From: Sheuella amnicola
GTDB lineage: Bacteria > Pseudomonadota > Gammaproteobacteria > Burkholderiales > Burkholderiaceae_B
Direction of reading: 5' to 3'
DNA length: 64,000 nucleotides
NCBI RefSeq assembly: GCF_010499255.1
Contig: NZ_JAAGRN010000004.1
Coordinates: 1-64,000 of the forward strand
Shown here: piece by piece, positions 56,526 through 64,000 of the stretch
Layout of the letters: every line of letters starts with the position of its first letter
How positions within the stretch are numbered: the stretch's first letter is position 1
Notes under the pieces: generated by a model
What the model was told of the DNA's origin: nothing
The model's input: the letters and a program-made list of their open reading frames with translations, nothing else
Databases searched by the model: none
Translations under genes and position numbers: made by a program

Positions 56526-57675
56526 CGCGAAAAGCAGGATCTCGATTCTCGGTACGGGATTGGCGGGGCTGGGGGATGCCGGCGGTGTGACCGAGCAGGA
56601 GATCATCGCAAAAGCCTGCGCGAAAGCGGTTGTCGCAAGCGGACTGAAGATGAAAGACATCGATGGCATCATCACATCCAGTTTGACTTCGCCTTGGTGG
56701 GTGATGCGCATGAGCGAATATCTGGGTATCCGCCCGCGATTTTCTGATAGTACGATGTTCGGTGGCTCATCCTTCATCGCTGACCTGAAAATCGCTGCAC
56801 TCGCCATCGAAGCCGGCGAGTGCGAAAACGTACTGATATGTTATGGTGCCACGCCTCGCAGCGTGCCGAGCAGTTCGCGTATCAATCAGATGCGCGCCGA
56901 ACTCGATCCTCAACCTTACGAGCATCCATACAAGGCGTTTAATCCGCCCTCCAGCTATGCGCTGGCCGCAGCGCGTCATATGCATGAATTCGGTACCACG
57001 CGCCGTCAGCTCGCCGAAGTGGCCGTCGCCGCACGCGCGTGGGCACAGCTTAATCCGGATGCATTTTCGCGCAAACCGCTAAGCATCGATGATGTCTTGA
57101 ATTCGAAGATGATTTCCGATCCTCTTACTGTGCGTGATTGTTGCCTTGTCACGGACGGTGCGGGAGCGATTGTCGTGACAAGTTCCGAACGGGCAAAGGA
57201 CTTGCATCTCAGTCCCATTAGTGTCCTTGGTGTAGGGCACGCTCATTGGCACCGGCAAATATCCTGCATGGACGATTTGACCGTGACGCCGGCGCTCGAG
57301 TCGGGTCGGGTCGCGTTCGAGGCTGCGGGATTAACACCGGACGATATTGATGTCGTTCAGTTGTACGATGCGTTCACCATCAATCCGATCCTTTTTCTTG
57401 AGGATCTGGGTTTTTGTAAAAAGGGTGAAGGCGGATCTTTCGTTTCGGGGGGAAGGATCGCTCCGGGGGGGGAGTTTCCCATGAATACGAACGGCGGTGG
57501 CTTGTCCTGTGTTCATCCGGGCATGTACAGCATCTTTCTGATCATCGAAGCGGTCGCTCAATTGAGACGCGAGGCGGGCGCAAGGCAAGTCAGTGGCGTT
57601 GAAACCGCATTGGTTCACGGCAATGGCGGCGTCTTGTCCAGTCAGGCCACCGCCATCCTTTCTTCAGTCGTATGA
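56515..57675 (+). CDS. thiolase-fold protein lacking catalytic cysteines (DUF35 partner)
   Basis: 386 residues from TTG 56515, preceded by AGAGAG; an ATG at 56479 would overlap DUF35 by 47 bases. It has the SCP2-thiolase-like fold: ISILGTGLAGLG, DIDGIITSS, LAIEAGECENVLICYGATP, and VVQLYDAFTINPILFLEDLG. The nucleophile loop reads STMFGGSSFIAD, with Gly where Cys is expected. The His loop is kept (GGGLSCVHPGMYS), and the final Cys motif is VHGNGG. Without cysteines it cannot do normal thiolysis; by analogy with Ltp2 it may be a retro-aldolase. That is inference. Confidence 0.85.
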   Translation: MNTNAKSRISILGTGLAGLGDAGGVTEQEIIAKACAKAVVASGLKMKDIDGIITSSLTSPWWVMRMSEYLGIRPRFSDSTMFGGSSFIADLKIAALAIEAGECENVLICYGATPRSVPSSSRINQMRAELDPQPYEHPYKAFNPPSSYALAAARHMHEFGTTRRQLAEVAVAARAWAQLNPDAFSRKPLSIDDVLNSKMISDPLTVRDCCLVTDGAGAIVVTSSERAKDLHLSPISVLGVGHAHWHRQISCMDDLTVTPALESGRVAFEAAGLTPDDIDVVQLYDAFTINPILFLEDLGFCKKGEGGSFVSGGRIAPGGEFPMNTNGGGLSCVHPGMYSIFLIIEAVAQLRREAGARQVSGVETALVHGNGGVLSSQATAILSSVV

Positions 57676-57742
57676 ACTTACGATTCAGTCTTAACATAGA
57701 AAGCTAATATAAAACTACGCGTTTCATTATTTGGTGCTCAAA

Positions 57743-59833
57743 ATGATTCAACCAGTATTTCAGCCCTGTTCAGATACCGTCTCGTATGCTCAAGTCGAGC
57801 ATATCGCTATGTTGCGAATCGATAACCCTCCTGTGAATGGACTAGGTGATACGGTGCGCGCAGGGTTGTATCAAGGAGTTGAACGTGCGCAATCCGATTC
57901 CTCGATCAAGGCGATTGTCATTTTCGGTTCCGGCAAGATGTTTTCAGGTGGCGCCGACATCAGGCAGTTCAATACGCCCAAAGCGAATGCAAAACCTATG
58001 TTGCGCCAGGTAATTCGGAAAATAACCGAAATGACTAAGCCTGTGATTGCCGCTATTCATGGAACCGCGCTTGGTGGTGGTCTGGAGCTGGCGCTGGGCT
58101 GCCATTATCGAGTCGCAACGGACGAGGCCAAATTGGGATTGCCCGAAGTCAATCTGGGGCTGTTGCCCGGTGGGGGCGGCACGCAAAGATTGCCGCGATT
58201 GATTGGCGTTGAAGCGGCGGCAAAAATGATTCTGAACGCTTCGGTCGTAAAAGGACAGAGAGCGCTGGATCTGGGCTTGATTGATGCAGTCATCAAAGGC
58301 GATTTGATCGATGGCGCAATCGACTTTGCAAAAGGGATTGTTGCAAAAGGCGAGATCACTCACCCCGTGATCGATCAACGTCACCTAGTGCGATCAGAAT
58401 CGACGATTGCCGCGATCAGGGGCTCATTGAACAAAAAAGCGCGAAACGCGCGTGCGCAGTCGGCCGCATTGGATTGCGTCGCCTATGCCGGTCAAGGTGA
58501 TATTGAAGCGGGTCTGGACTATGAACGATCACGCTTCGAGGAGCTGGTGTCCGGTCCGGAATCAAAATCTTTACGGCATATCTTTTTTGCCGAGAAGCAA
58601 GCATTGAAAGTCGATAATTTGCCACCCGAAGTTCAAGCGTCAGATATCCGTTCCGTGGGGATCATTGGCGCCGGCACAATGGGTTCTGGTATCGCTATGG
58701 CGTTTGCGAATGCAGGGTTTACGGTCACACTGTGCGAGCTGAATCAAGCCGCACTGGATCGGGGGATGGCGGCGATCCATAAAAATTACGATATCACCGC
58801 TGCCAAGGGCAAGTTGACTCAGCAGGATATTCAAAAACGCCTGGATTGCATCAAAACCAGTACGGACATGGAAGCCTTGTCTGGTGCGGATCTGGTCATC
58901 GAAGCCGTGTTCGAGGATATGGCGGTGAAAAAATCGGTATTCACCGAGTTGGATCGGGTCTGCAAGCAAGGCGCGATTCTTGCAAGCAATACGTCCCGAC
59001 TGGATGTCAATGAAATTGCTGCAGTGACTCGTCGGCCGCAAGATGTGATTGGATTACATTTCTTCAGTCCTGCGAACGTGATGAAATTGCTGGAAGTCGT
59101 TCGAGGTGACAAAACTTCGAATGAGGTGATCGCGACCTGCATGTCGATGGCGCAAAAGATCGGCAAGACACCGGTTTTGGTGGGCGTCTGCGAGGGATTT
59201 GTCGGTAACCGGATGCTGACGCCTTACTGGCGCGAAGCCTGGTTCCTTCTTGAGGAAGGCGCGTCGCCTCAGCAGATCGATAGCGCGTTGACTCGTTTCG
59301 GTATGGCGATGGGGCCGCTTGCCATGGCGGATCTGGCGGGTCTGGACATCAATTGGGCGACTAGAAAGAGGCTTGCTCCCACGCGTCGTGCCGATTTGCG
59401 TTATTCGAAAGTCGCCGATCGCATTTGCGAGGCGGGGCGTTTCGGACAAAAAACCGGAGCCGGTTTTTACAAGTATGAACAAGGTAGTCGTACACCTCAG
59501 CCGGATCCGGCAGTGGATGACATTATCAGGGCTTGCGCCAATGAGGCAGGGATTGCCCGTCGTTCGATTAGTGATGATGAAATCGTCGAACGTTGCATGT
59601 TGGCCCTGATCAATGAAGCTTGTTGGATCCTGCAGGAAGGTATCGCGCAACGCGCGTCGGATATTGATGTCGTTTATGTCAATGGTTATGGATTTCCGGC
59701 CTGGAGAGGCGGGCCTCTTTTTTATGCCGAAACAATCGGCTGGGGTGTGGTGCTCGACAAAATCAAGCAGCTTGAACGCGCTCAGGGAGGGCACTGGACT
59801 GTTTCTCGCGATTTGACCTCAAGGGTGAATTAA
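57743..59833 (+). CDS. enoyl-CoA hydratase/3-hydroxyacyl-CoA dehydrogenase fusion
   Basis: 696 residues from ATG 57743. The N-terminal crotonase domain (about 1-200) has MFSGGADIRQF, HGTALGGGLELALG and LPEVNLGLLPGGGGTQRLPRLIG. The NAD-binding domain (about 295-475) has GIIGAGTMGSGIAMAFANAGF, LASNTSRLDVNEIA and GLHFFSPANVMKLLEVV; the C-terminal helical domains end at VNGYGFPAWRGGPLFYA. It performs two beta-oxidation steps in the cytosol and is closer in layout to peroxisomal/FadJ-like enzymes than to FadB. It follows the thiolase-like gene by 67 bases. Confidence 0.93.
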   Translation: MIQPVFQPCSDTVSYAQVEHIAMLRIDNPPVNGLGDTVRAGLYQGVERAQSDSSIKAIVIFGSGKMFSGGADIRQFNTPKANAKPMLRQVIRKITEMTKPVIAAIHGTALGGGLELALGCHYRVATDEAKLGLPEVNLGLLPGGGGTQRLPRLIGVEAAAKMILNASVVKGQRALDLGLIDAVIKGDLIDGAIDFAKGIVAKGEITHPVIDQRHLVRSESTIAAIRGSLNKKARNARAQSAALDCVAYAGQGDIEAGLDYERSRFEELVSGPESKSLRHIFFAEKQALKVDNLPPEVQASDIRSVGIIGAGTMGSGIAMAFANAGFTVTLCELNQAALDRGMAAIHKNYDITAAKGKLTQQDIQKRLDCIKTSTDMEALSGADLVIEAVFEDMAVKKSVFTELDRVCKQGAILASNTSRLDVNEIAAVTRRPQDVIGLHFFSPANVMKLLEVVRGDKTSNEVIATCMSMAQKIGKTPVLVGVCEGFVGNRMLTPYWREAWFLLEEGASPQQIDSALTRFGMAMGPLAMADLAGLDINWATRKRLAPTRRADLRYSKVADRICEAGRFGQKTGAGFYKYEQGSRTPQPDPAVDDIIRACANEAGIARRSISDDEIVERCMLALINEACWILQEGIAQRASDIDVVYVNGYGFPAWRGGPLFYAETIGWGVVLDKIKQLERAQGGHWTVSRDLTSRVN

Positions 59834-59890
59834 GCTCGTCTTTTTTGTCTCGGCGGTACAATCAAAAAAAATAATAAATGGAATGTGCAC

Positions 59891-60826
59891 ATGCTGGAGT
59901 TGAGGCAACTAAGGTACTTCGTCACGATTGTTGATGCGGGTTCGCTGACACGGGCTGCGGAATTGCTTTATGTTGCCCAGCCTGCTTTGAGTCAACAACT
60001 GGCGATACTTGAATCGAATGTCAATGCCAGGCTCTTGAATCGAAGTTCAAAAGGAATTAATCCAACCGAAGCGGGCACGGCTTTATACAAACACGCTCAA
60101 ACCATCCTGAAGCTGGTTGATGAGACAAAAAGTGTCATCAAGTCTCCCGAGTCCGGAATTTCCGGTCGCGTCCGACTTGCGATGCCGGGAACAACCGGTA
60201 GCATTTTGGCTGCACCGCTTGTTGAAAAGCTGAGGCTGGAGCACCCGGGAATCATTCTGGAGGTGTATGAGCACCCGAGTAGTTATCTCGTGCCCCAGTT
60301 GCTTGAGCAGCGGGTCGATTTGTCATTTTTGGTGGACAACATTCCAAGCTCCGGATTGGAGGTGACGCCGATTGCGAACGAGAATCTCTATTTCATCCAT
60401 CATAAGGATAATCATCCTTTCGGCAAACAAGCGCATGTCAAACTGGACGAGTTAATTGATATCCCGTTGGTATTGCCAACGCGCACAAGCACCCTCAGGC
60501 AACTGATCGATAATGCATTCAGCGCTCAAGATATCGAACCGATGATTGTGGCTGAAACGAGTTCAACTCAAACCCTTCTCAGACTTGCAGCAAACTCACC
60601 GATCGGCACGATTCAGACCTTGACCTCAATGGCGTCCAGTCTGGAGAGTAAGAAATTAATCGCAAGCTTGATTCAGCCGGTGCTGGCCCGGCGCCTATAT
60701 CTGGCCTATCCCAAGTATGTGGCCTTAAGCGAGGCATCGACTTATGTGCACTCCGCCATCATTGTTCTGGCAAAAGAGTTGATGCTATCTGGTCAATGGC
60801 GTGGCGCGGTTCCCCAGTATCAGTGA
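59891..60826 (+). CDS. LysR family transcriptional regulator
   Basis: 311 residues from ATG 59891. Helix-turn-helix: LELRQLRYFVTIVDAGSLTRAAELLYVAQPALSQQLAILE. The effector domain (about 90-300) includes VRLAMPGTTGSILAAPLVEKLRLEHPGI. Its closest style is the NAC/CynR-like group. A LysR-type box lies 35 bases after its stop, ahead of the CoA-transferase gene at 61010, its probable target. Confidence 0.92.
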   Translation: MLELRQLRYFVTIVDAGSLTRAAELLYVAQPALSQQLAILESNVNARLLNRSSKGINPTEAGTALYKHAQTILKLVDETKSVIKSPESGISGRVRLAMPGTTGSILAAPLVEKLRLEHPGIILEVYEHPSSYLVPQLLEQRVDLSFLVDNIPSSGLEVTPIANENLYFIHHKDNHPFGKQAHVKLDELIDIPLVLPTRTSTLRQLIDNAFSAQDIEPMIVAETSSTQTLLRLAANSPIGTIQTLTSMASSLESKKLIASLIQPVLARRLYLAYPKYVALSEASTYVHSAIIVLAKELMLSGQWRGAVPQYQ

Positions 60827-60859
60827 TACGGGTGATACTTTAAATTCTCTTGGCCATTG

Positions 60860-60878
60860 CCATAAGTTTATCTTATGG
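60860..60878. promoter_or_regulatory. LysR-type box upstream of the second CoA-transferase
   Basis: CCATAAG-TTTAT-CTTATGG is a perfect 7-bp inverted repeat with a 5-base spacer. It contains the T-N11-A pattern within dyad symmetry that LysR regulators recognise. It lies between the LysR gene and the CaiB gene. The rest of 60879-61009 shows no gene. Confidence 0.55.
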
Positions 60879-61009
60879 ATTCATTCGTATTCAGTATTTC
60901 TAACCCAGCAGTTAGGACTATAGAGTAATCCCGCTGATTCCGATCATTGTCTGGTTCGTTAAGATGCGATCGTTAGCAAAAATAAAAAAAATTAAACGGG
61001 GAGAGTCTG

Positions 61010-62215
61010 ATGTTGCCACTTCATGGGGTCCGCGTACTTGATTTAACCAGGGCGCTTTCCGGTCCGTTTTGCGCCATGATTCTTGCGGATCTTGGGGCTG
61101 AAGTGATCAAGGTGGAGGCCATGCCCGAAGGGGATATGTCTCGCGACTGGGGACCCTTCGATGGAGATATCAGCGTCTATTACTTGAGTGCCAACAGGAA
61201 TAAAAAATCGATTGCCGTTGATTTTCGTAAGCCGCAGGGACTGGAGCTGATCAAGCAGATGGCGATCAAATCCGATATCGTTGTTGAGAACTTCAGAGTC
61301 GGCACCTTGGAAAAAATGGGGCTGGACTACGACTCGCTCAAGAAGTCGAATCCCGGGTTAATCGTGGCTTCGATTTCCGGTTTTGGTAGCAAAGGGCCTG
61401 CCAGTCAATGGGCCGGATTCGACCAGATCGCGCAAGGGTACTCCGGATATATGAGCTTAAGCGGCACGACCGAATCAGGCCCGATGCGCGTCGGCACGGC
61501 CATAGGAGACATGCTTGCCGGTATGTGGTTGTCGATCGGGGTATTGTCGGCACTCATGCAGAAAAGAGAGACCGGTCATGGCCAGCAAGTTGAGACATCT
61601 TTGCTTGCAGGGTTGATCGGGGTGTTGAGTGTCCAGGGCCAGCGCTATTTGAACCTGGGCGAAGTGCCCAAGCCTTTGGGTAATTCGCACCCTGTAATTG
61701 CTCCCTATGGAACATTCAAAACATCGGACGGTCCGCTAAACCTCGCGCCTGCTACACAAGGCATGTGGCTGAATCTTTGCAATTTGCTTGGACTGGAACA
61801 TTTAATTGATGATCCAAGATACAAGACAAACGGCGATCGAATGAAAAATCGCGACTCGTTGCAGATTGAAATCGAAGCCGTATTGACTCAACATCCCAGA
61901 ATGCACTGGACACCTTTGATGATCGAGAAGGGAATCCCGGCAGGACCGATCAACAAGATGGACGATGTCTTTAAGGACGATCAGGTCGAAGCTTTGAAGC
62001 TGATCGAATCCGTCAAGCACCCGGTGCTTGGCGTGCTCAAGCAGATTGGCATGCCGGTTGCAATGGAAAGCATCCCCGAAGGTGGTTCGGTACGATTCGC
62101 GCCCCCTTTGTATGGTCAGCATACACGGGAAATCTTGAAAGCATATGGAGTTAGTCAAGACGAGATCGAGCATTTGATCCAAACGAATATCATCCATCAA
62201 GCAACGGTGACATGA
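61010..62215 (+). CDS. CaiB/BaiF family CoA-transferase, second copy
   Basis: 401 residues; GGGGAGAG precedes the ATG. Class III CoA-transferase: VRVLDLTRALSGPFCAMILADLGAEVIKVEAMPEGDMSRDWGPF, NRNKKSIAVDFRKPQG, and GTAIGDMLAGMW with the catalytic Asp. It is a diverged paralogue of the one at 53862-55022, so two different acids may enter this pathway. It is probably under the LysR box 132 bases upstream. Confidence 0.93.
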   Translation: MLPLHGVRVLDLTRALSGPFCAMILADLGAEVIKVEAMPEGDMSRDWGPFDGDISVYYLSANRNKKSIAVDFRKPQGLELIKQMAIKSDIVVENFRVGTLEKMGLDYDSLKKSNPGLIVASISGFGSKGPASQWAGFDQIAQGYSGYMSLSGTTESGPMRVGTAIGDMLAGMWLSIGVLSALMQKRETGHGQQVETSLLAGLIGVLSVQGQRYLNLGEVPKPLGNSHPVIAPYGTFKTSDGPLNLAPATQGMWLNLCNLLGLEHLIDDPRYKTNGDRMKNRDSLQIEIEAVLTQHPRMHWTPLMIEKGIPAGPINKMDDVFKDDQVEALKLIESVKHPVLGVLKQIGMPVAMESIPEGGSVRFAPPLYGQHTREILKAYGVSQDEIEHLIQTNIIHQATVT

Positions 62216-62308
62216 GGAAATCCCTTGGTTGGAATCAAAGAAAATTCAGTTAAGCTTGACCGGCAAGGGTGAAAGTTCAGGAAGGAAAGTTTATTCACAA
62301 CCGATGAA

Positions 62309-62342
62309 GTATCGATACATCAATCAATCAAGAACACTTGAT
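62309..62342. promoter_or_regulatory. inverted repeats ahead of the receptor gene
   Basis: GTATCGATAC (62309-62318) is a perfect palindrome, and ATCAAG-AACA-CTTGAT (62327-62342) is a second inverted repeat. Both lie within 60 bases upstream of the receptor start. They could be operators; support is positional only. Confidence 0.3.
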
Positions 62343-62364
62343 GAATTGCTTAAAGGAGACAAGC

Positions 62365-63630
62365 ATGTATCAACAAAGCAAGAAAGGTAAAAAGACCGTT
62401 TGGCATCAAGCTTTGCTTTTGTCATTGGCTTTGGGCGCCACGGCGAGTGTGAACGCTGCCGATCCGGGTATCAGCGATAAGGAAGTCGTATGGGGCTCAA
62501 CCCTGCCACTGTCCGGACCTAACGCGGGCTACGGCACGATCGGCAAAGCGCAACGTGCCTGCTTTGACTACTTGAACGCGGAGTTTGGCGGCGTCAAGTT
62601 TGGTGATGGCAAGACCAGAAAGGTCAAGTTCGTGATGTATGACGACTCGATGGAGCCGGCTCGTCACTTGCAAAACTCCAGACGCATGGTCAGCAAGGAT
62701 GAAGTGTTCGGAATGTCGGGTAGTCCCGGTACCGGTGCAAACCTGGCGTCTCGTCCGTACTACAACTCGGAAAACGTACCTCAGGTGTTTCTGTACACAG
62801 GCGGCCCTATGTTTGGCGCCAAGCCTGATGTCGAAAAATTCCCGATGACCATGCTGGGCATTTTGGCGTACAACACGGAAGCGGCGCTCTACGCGAAATA
62901 CATCAAGGATAATTTCCCGAACGCCAAAGTCGCGCTGCTTAACGACGATAGCGGTGGTCCGTTCTTCTCGAAAGCGTTTGTGCAGGCCGCTAAAGATTTG
63001 GGCGTCAATATCGTGATTCATGAAGAGCATTCGTATAGCGAGCCTACAATCGATGCGAAGATCGATCGCCTGGCCGCATCGGGTGCCGACGTCTTTGTCG
63101 ATGCGACCACGCCGAAATACGTGATCCAAGCGATCAAGCGCATGAACGCGGTGAACTGGAAGCCCAAGCATGTGGTATGGGGCGTGGGTGCAAGTATCGG
63201 CGGCACGCTTATTCCGGCCGGTCCCGATATCTCTAAAGGTGTCATCACGAGTTTGTGGCTCAAGGATCAAGCCAACCCCGGCTTCGCAAATGATGCCGAT
63301 ATGAAGCTGTATGTCGAGAAGCTGAAAAAATACGATAGCAGCCTGAATCCGGCCGATCAGTTCAACGCGGTTGGATGGTTCTTCTGTCATGCAGTCAAGA
63401 ACGGCTTCGAAAATGCCAAGCAGCCTACACGCAAAGCATTCATGGAAGCGATGCGTAATATGAATCAGGTCAAGGTACCGCTTTTGCTTGATGGAGTGAC
63501 TTTGACAACGAAAGGTGCGCAAGACGGATATCCGATCGAATCGGTCCAGATGGGTCAGTTCGACGGTGAAAAGTTCGTGCCGATCGGCAGTGTGATCAAT
63601 TACGAAGGCAAGACACCTCAACCGCAATAA
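62365..63630 (+). CDS. ABC transporter substrate-binding protein, branched-chain amino acid type
   Basis: 421 residues from ATG 62365, with AAAGGAGA upstream. A signal peptide (about 1-32) ends ASVNAADPG. The periplasmic-binding-protein type 1 fold begins VVWGSTLPLSGPNAGYGTIGKAQRACFDYLNAE and continues VKFVMYDDSMEPARHLQNSRRMVSKDEVFGM and ATTPKYVIQAIKRMNAV. Family members bind amino acids or aromatic and aliphatic acids. No permease or ATPase genes lie within the window, though they could follow. It sits among CoA-activating genes. Confidence 0.92.
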   Translation: MYQQSKKGKKTVWHQALLLSLALGATASVNAADPGISDKEVVWGSTLPLSGPNAGYGTIGKAQRACFDYLNAEFGGVKFGDGKTRKVKFVMYDDSMEPARHLQNSRRMVSKDEVFGMSGSPGTGANLASRPYYNSENVPQVFLYTGGPMFGAKPDVEKFPMTMLGILAYNTEAALYAKYIKDNFPNAKVALLNDDSGGPFFSKAFVQAAKDLGVNIVIHEEHSYSEPTIDAKIDRLAASGADVFVDATTPKYVIQAIKRMNAVNWKPKHVVWGVGASIGGTLIPAGPDISKGVITSLWLKDQANPGFANDADMKLYVEKLKKYDSSLNPADQFNAVGWFFCHAVKNGFENAKQPTRKAFMEAMRNMNQVKVPLLLDGVTLTTKGAQDGYPIESVQMGQFDGEKFVPIGSVINYEGKTPQPQ

Positions 63631-63693
63631 ATGGTTGAAGTTGTTTGAAGTGACTCGGAACAAAGATTGGATAGATTAATTTCAGGAATCAAC

Positions 63694-64000
63694 ATGAGTG
63701 AGAATGTAAAAACTTTCAAAATGGTCATTGATGGCAAGTGGGTAAACAGTTGTGACAATGACTGGATCAATGTTGAGAATCCTGCGAATAAAACAATCTT
63801 TGCCCGAGTCCCGCGCGGCAAGGCGGCCGATGTTGATATCGCCGTCGCCGCAGCGAAAAAGGCTTTCAAAACCTGGTCGCAGACGTCTGCCCCCGAGCGC
63901 GCAAAACTTCTGCATGCCATTGCGAACACCGTCGAACAAAACGTTGAGCATCTGGCAAGGACAATCAGCAGTGAAAACGGAAATGCCTTGCGAACACAAA
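63694..64000 (+). CDS. aldehyde dehydrogenase family protein, N-terminal part
   Basis: The first 102 residues of a gene that runs off the window. The ATG at 63694 follows CAGGA at 63683-63687. The N-terminus (KMVIDGKWVNSCDNDWINVENPANKTIFARVPRGKAADVDIAVAAAKKAF, then TSAPERAKLLHAIANTVEQN) is the standard opening of NAD(P)-dependent aldehyde dehydrogenases. The catalytic Cys and Glu lie beyond the window. It could oxidise an aldehyde released by the cysteine-less thiolase-like protein; that link is speculative. Confidence 0.88.
   Translation, partial: MSENVKTFKMVIDGKWVNSCDNDWINVENPANKTIFARVPRGKAADVDIAVAAAKKAFKTWSQTSAPERAKLLHAIANTVEQNVEHLARTISSENGNALRTQ

Noticed and set aside
62497-63663. 388-codon open frame antisense to the ABC receptor gene
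   Set aside because: It mirrors a well-supported receptor gene, has no ribosome site and no recognisable domain, so it is treated as a codon-bias shadow.
1-64000. CRISPR arrays, insertion sequences and prophage genes
   Set aside because: I saw no regularly spaced repeats, transposase or phage structural genes anywhere in the window.

Overview
The window is a stretch of chromosome from a betaproteobacterium of the order Burkholderiales, most likely family Alcaligenaceae. The reasons are the gene order of the division/cell-wall (dcw) cluster, a single fused murE-murF gene (known from Bordetella/Achromobacter relatives), the lpxC-dciA-M23 peptidase-secA arrangement after ftsZ, and several Bug-type (TctC) solute receptors. 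I saw no insertion sequence, prophage or CRISPR array. The family assignment is inference; genus is not claimed.

Layout. Bases 1-62 are the 3' end of a 5S rRNA, so an rRNA operon ends here, followed by its terminator. Bases 231-5247 hold housekeeping genes: a DUF4870-like membrane protein, a SWIB-domain protein, an M20 amidohydrolase, pyrC and uup. RNase P RNA (rnpB) lies at 5364-5772. Bases 6048-23185 are a complete dcw cluster on the plus strand: mraZ, rsmH, ftsL, ftsI, murEF, mraY, murD, ftsW, murG, murC, ddl, ftsQ, ftsA, ftsZ. Most neighbours overlap by 1-11 bases, so this is one translationally coupled unit. A promoter with 10-bp-spaced MraZ-type repeats drives it, and a structured 248-base gap separates ftsA from ftsZ. 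lpxC, dciA, an M23 peptidase and secA follow.

Bases 28691-42439 are a mixed region: a small PH-like protein, an AI-2E family permease, an Lrp regulator facing a cysteine-dioxygenase-like enzyme, mgtE with a hairpin leader, a YeiH-type permease next to a second M20 amidohydrolase, an acyl-CoA ligase, an MnmC with a decayed methyltransferase half, a GH31-like protein with a decayed active site, and an amidase. A tRNA-Lys(UUU) with clear promoter and terminator is at 42474-42550.

Bases 42725-47141 are the most accessory-looking part: a MaoC-like hydratase, an exported SAM-methyltransferase-like protein, an orphan TadE, a truncated TadG-like gene running out of frame into a lipoprotein gene, a choloylglycine-hydrolase-family enzyme and an unknown exported protein. 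A methionine importer metNIQ follows, then an MFS carrier and LysR regulator.

Bases 52077-64000 are a catabolic island for an unidentified acid handled as CoA thioesters: two CaiB/BaiF CoA-transferases, two Bug receptors, an enoyl-CoA hydratase, a DUF35 protein paired with a thiolase-like protein lacking both catalytic cysteines, a fused hydratase/3-hydroxyacyl-CoA dehydrogenase, a LysR regulator, a branched-chain-amino-acid-type receptor and the start of an aldehyde dehydrogenase. The DUF35/cysteine-less thiolase pair is the best candidate for unusual chemistry. The mgtE leader and the ftsA-ftsZ gap are the best candidates for undescribed regulation.
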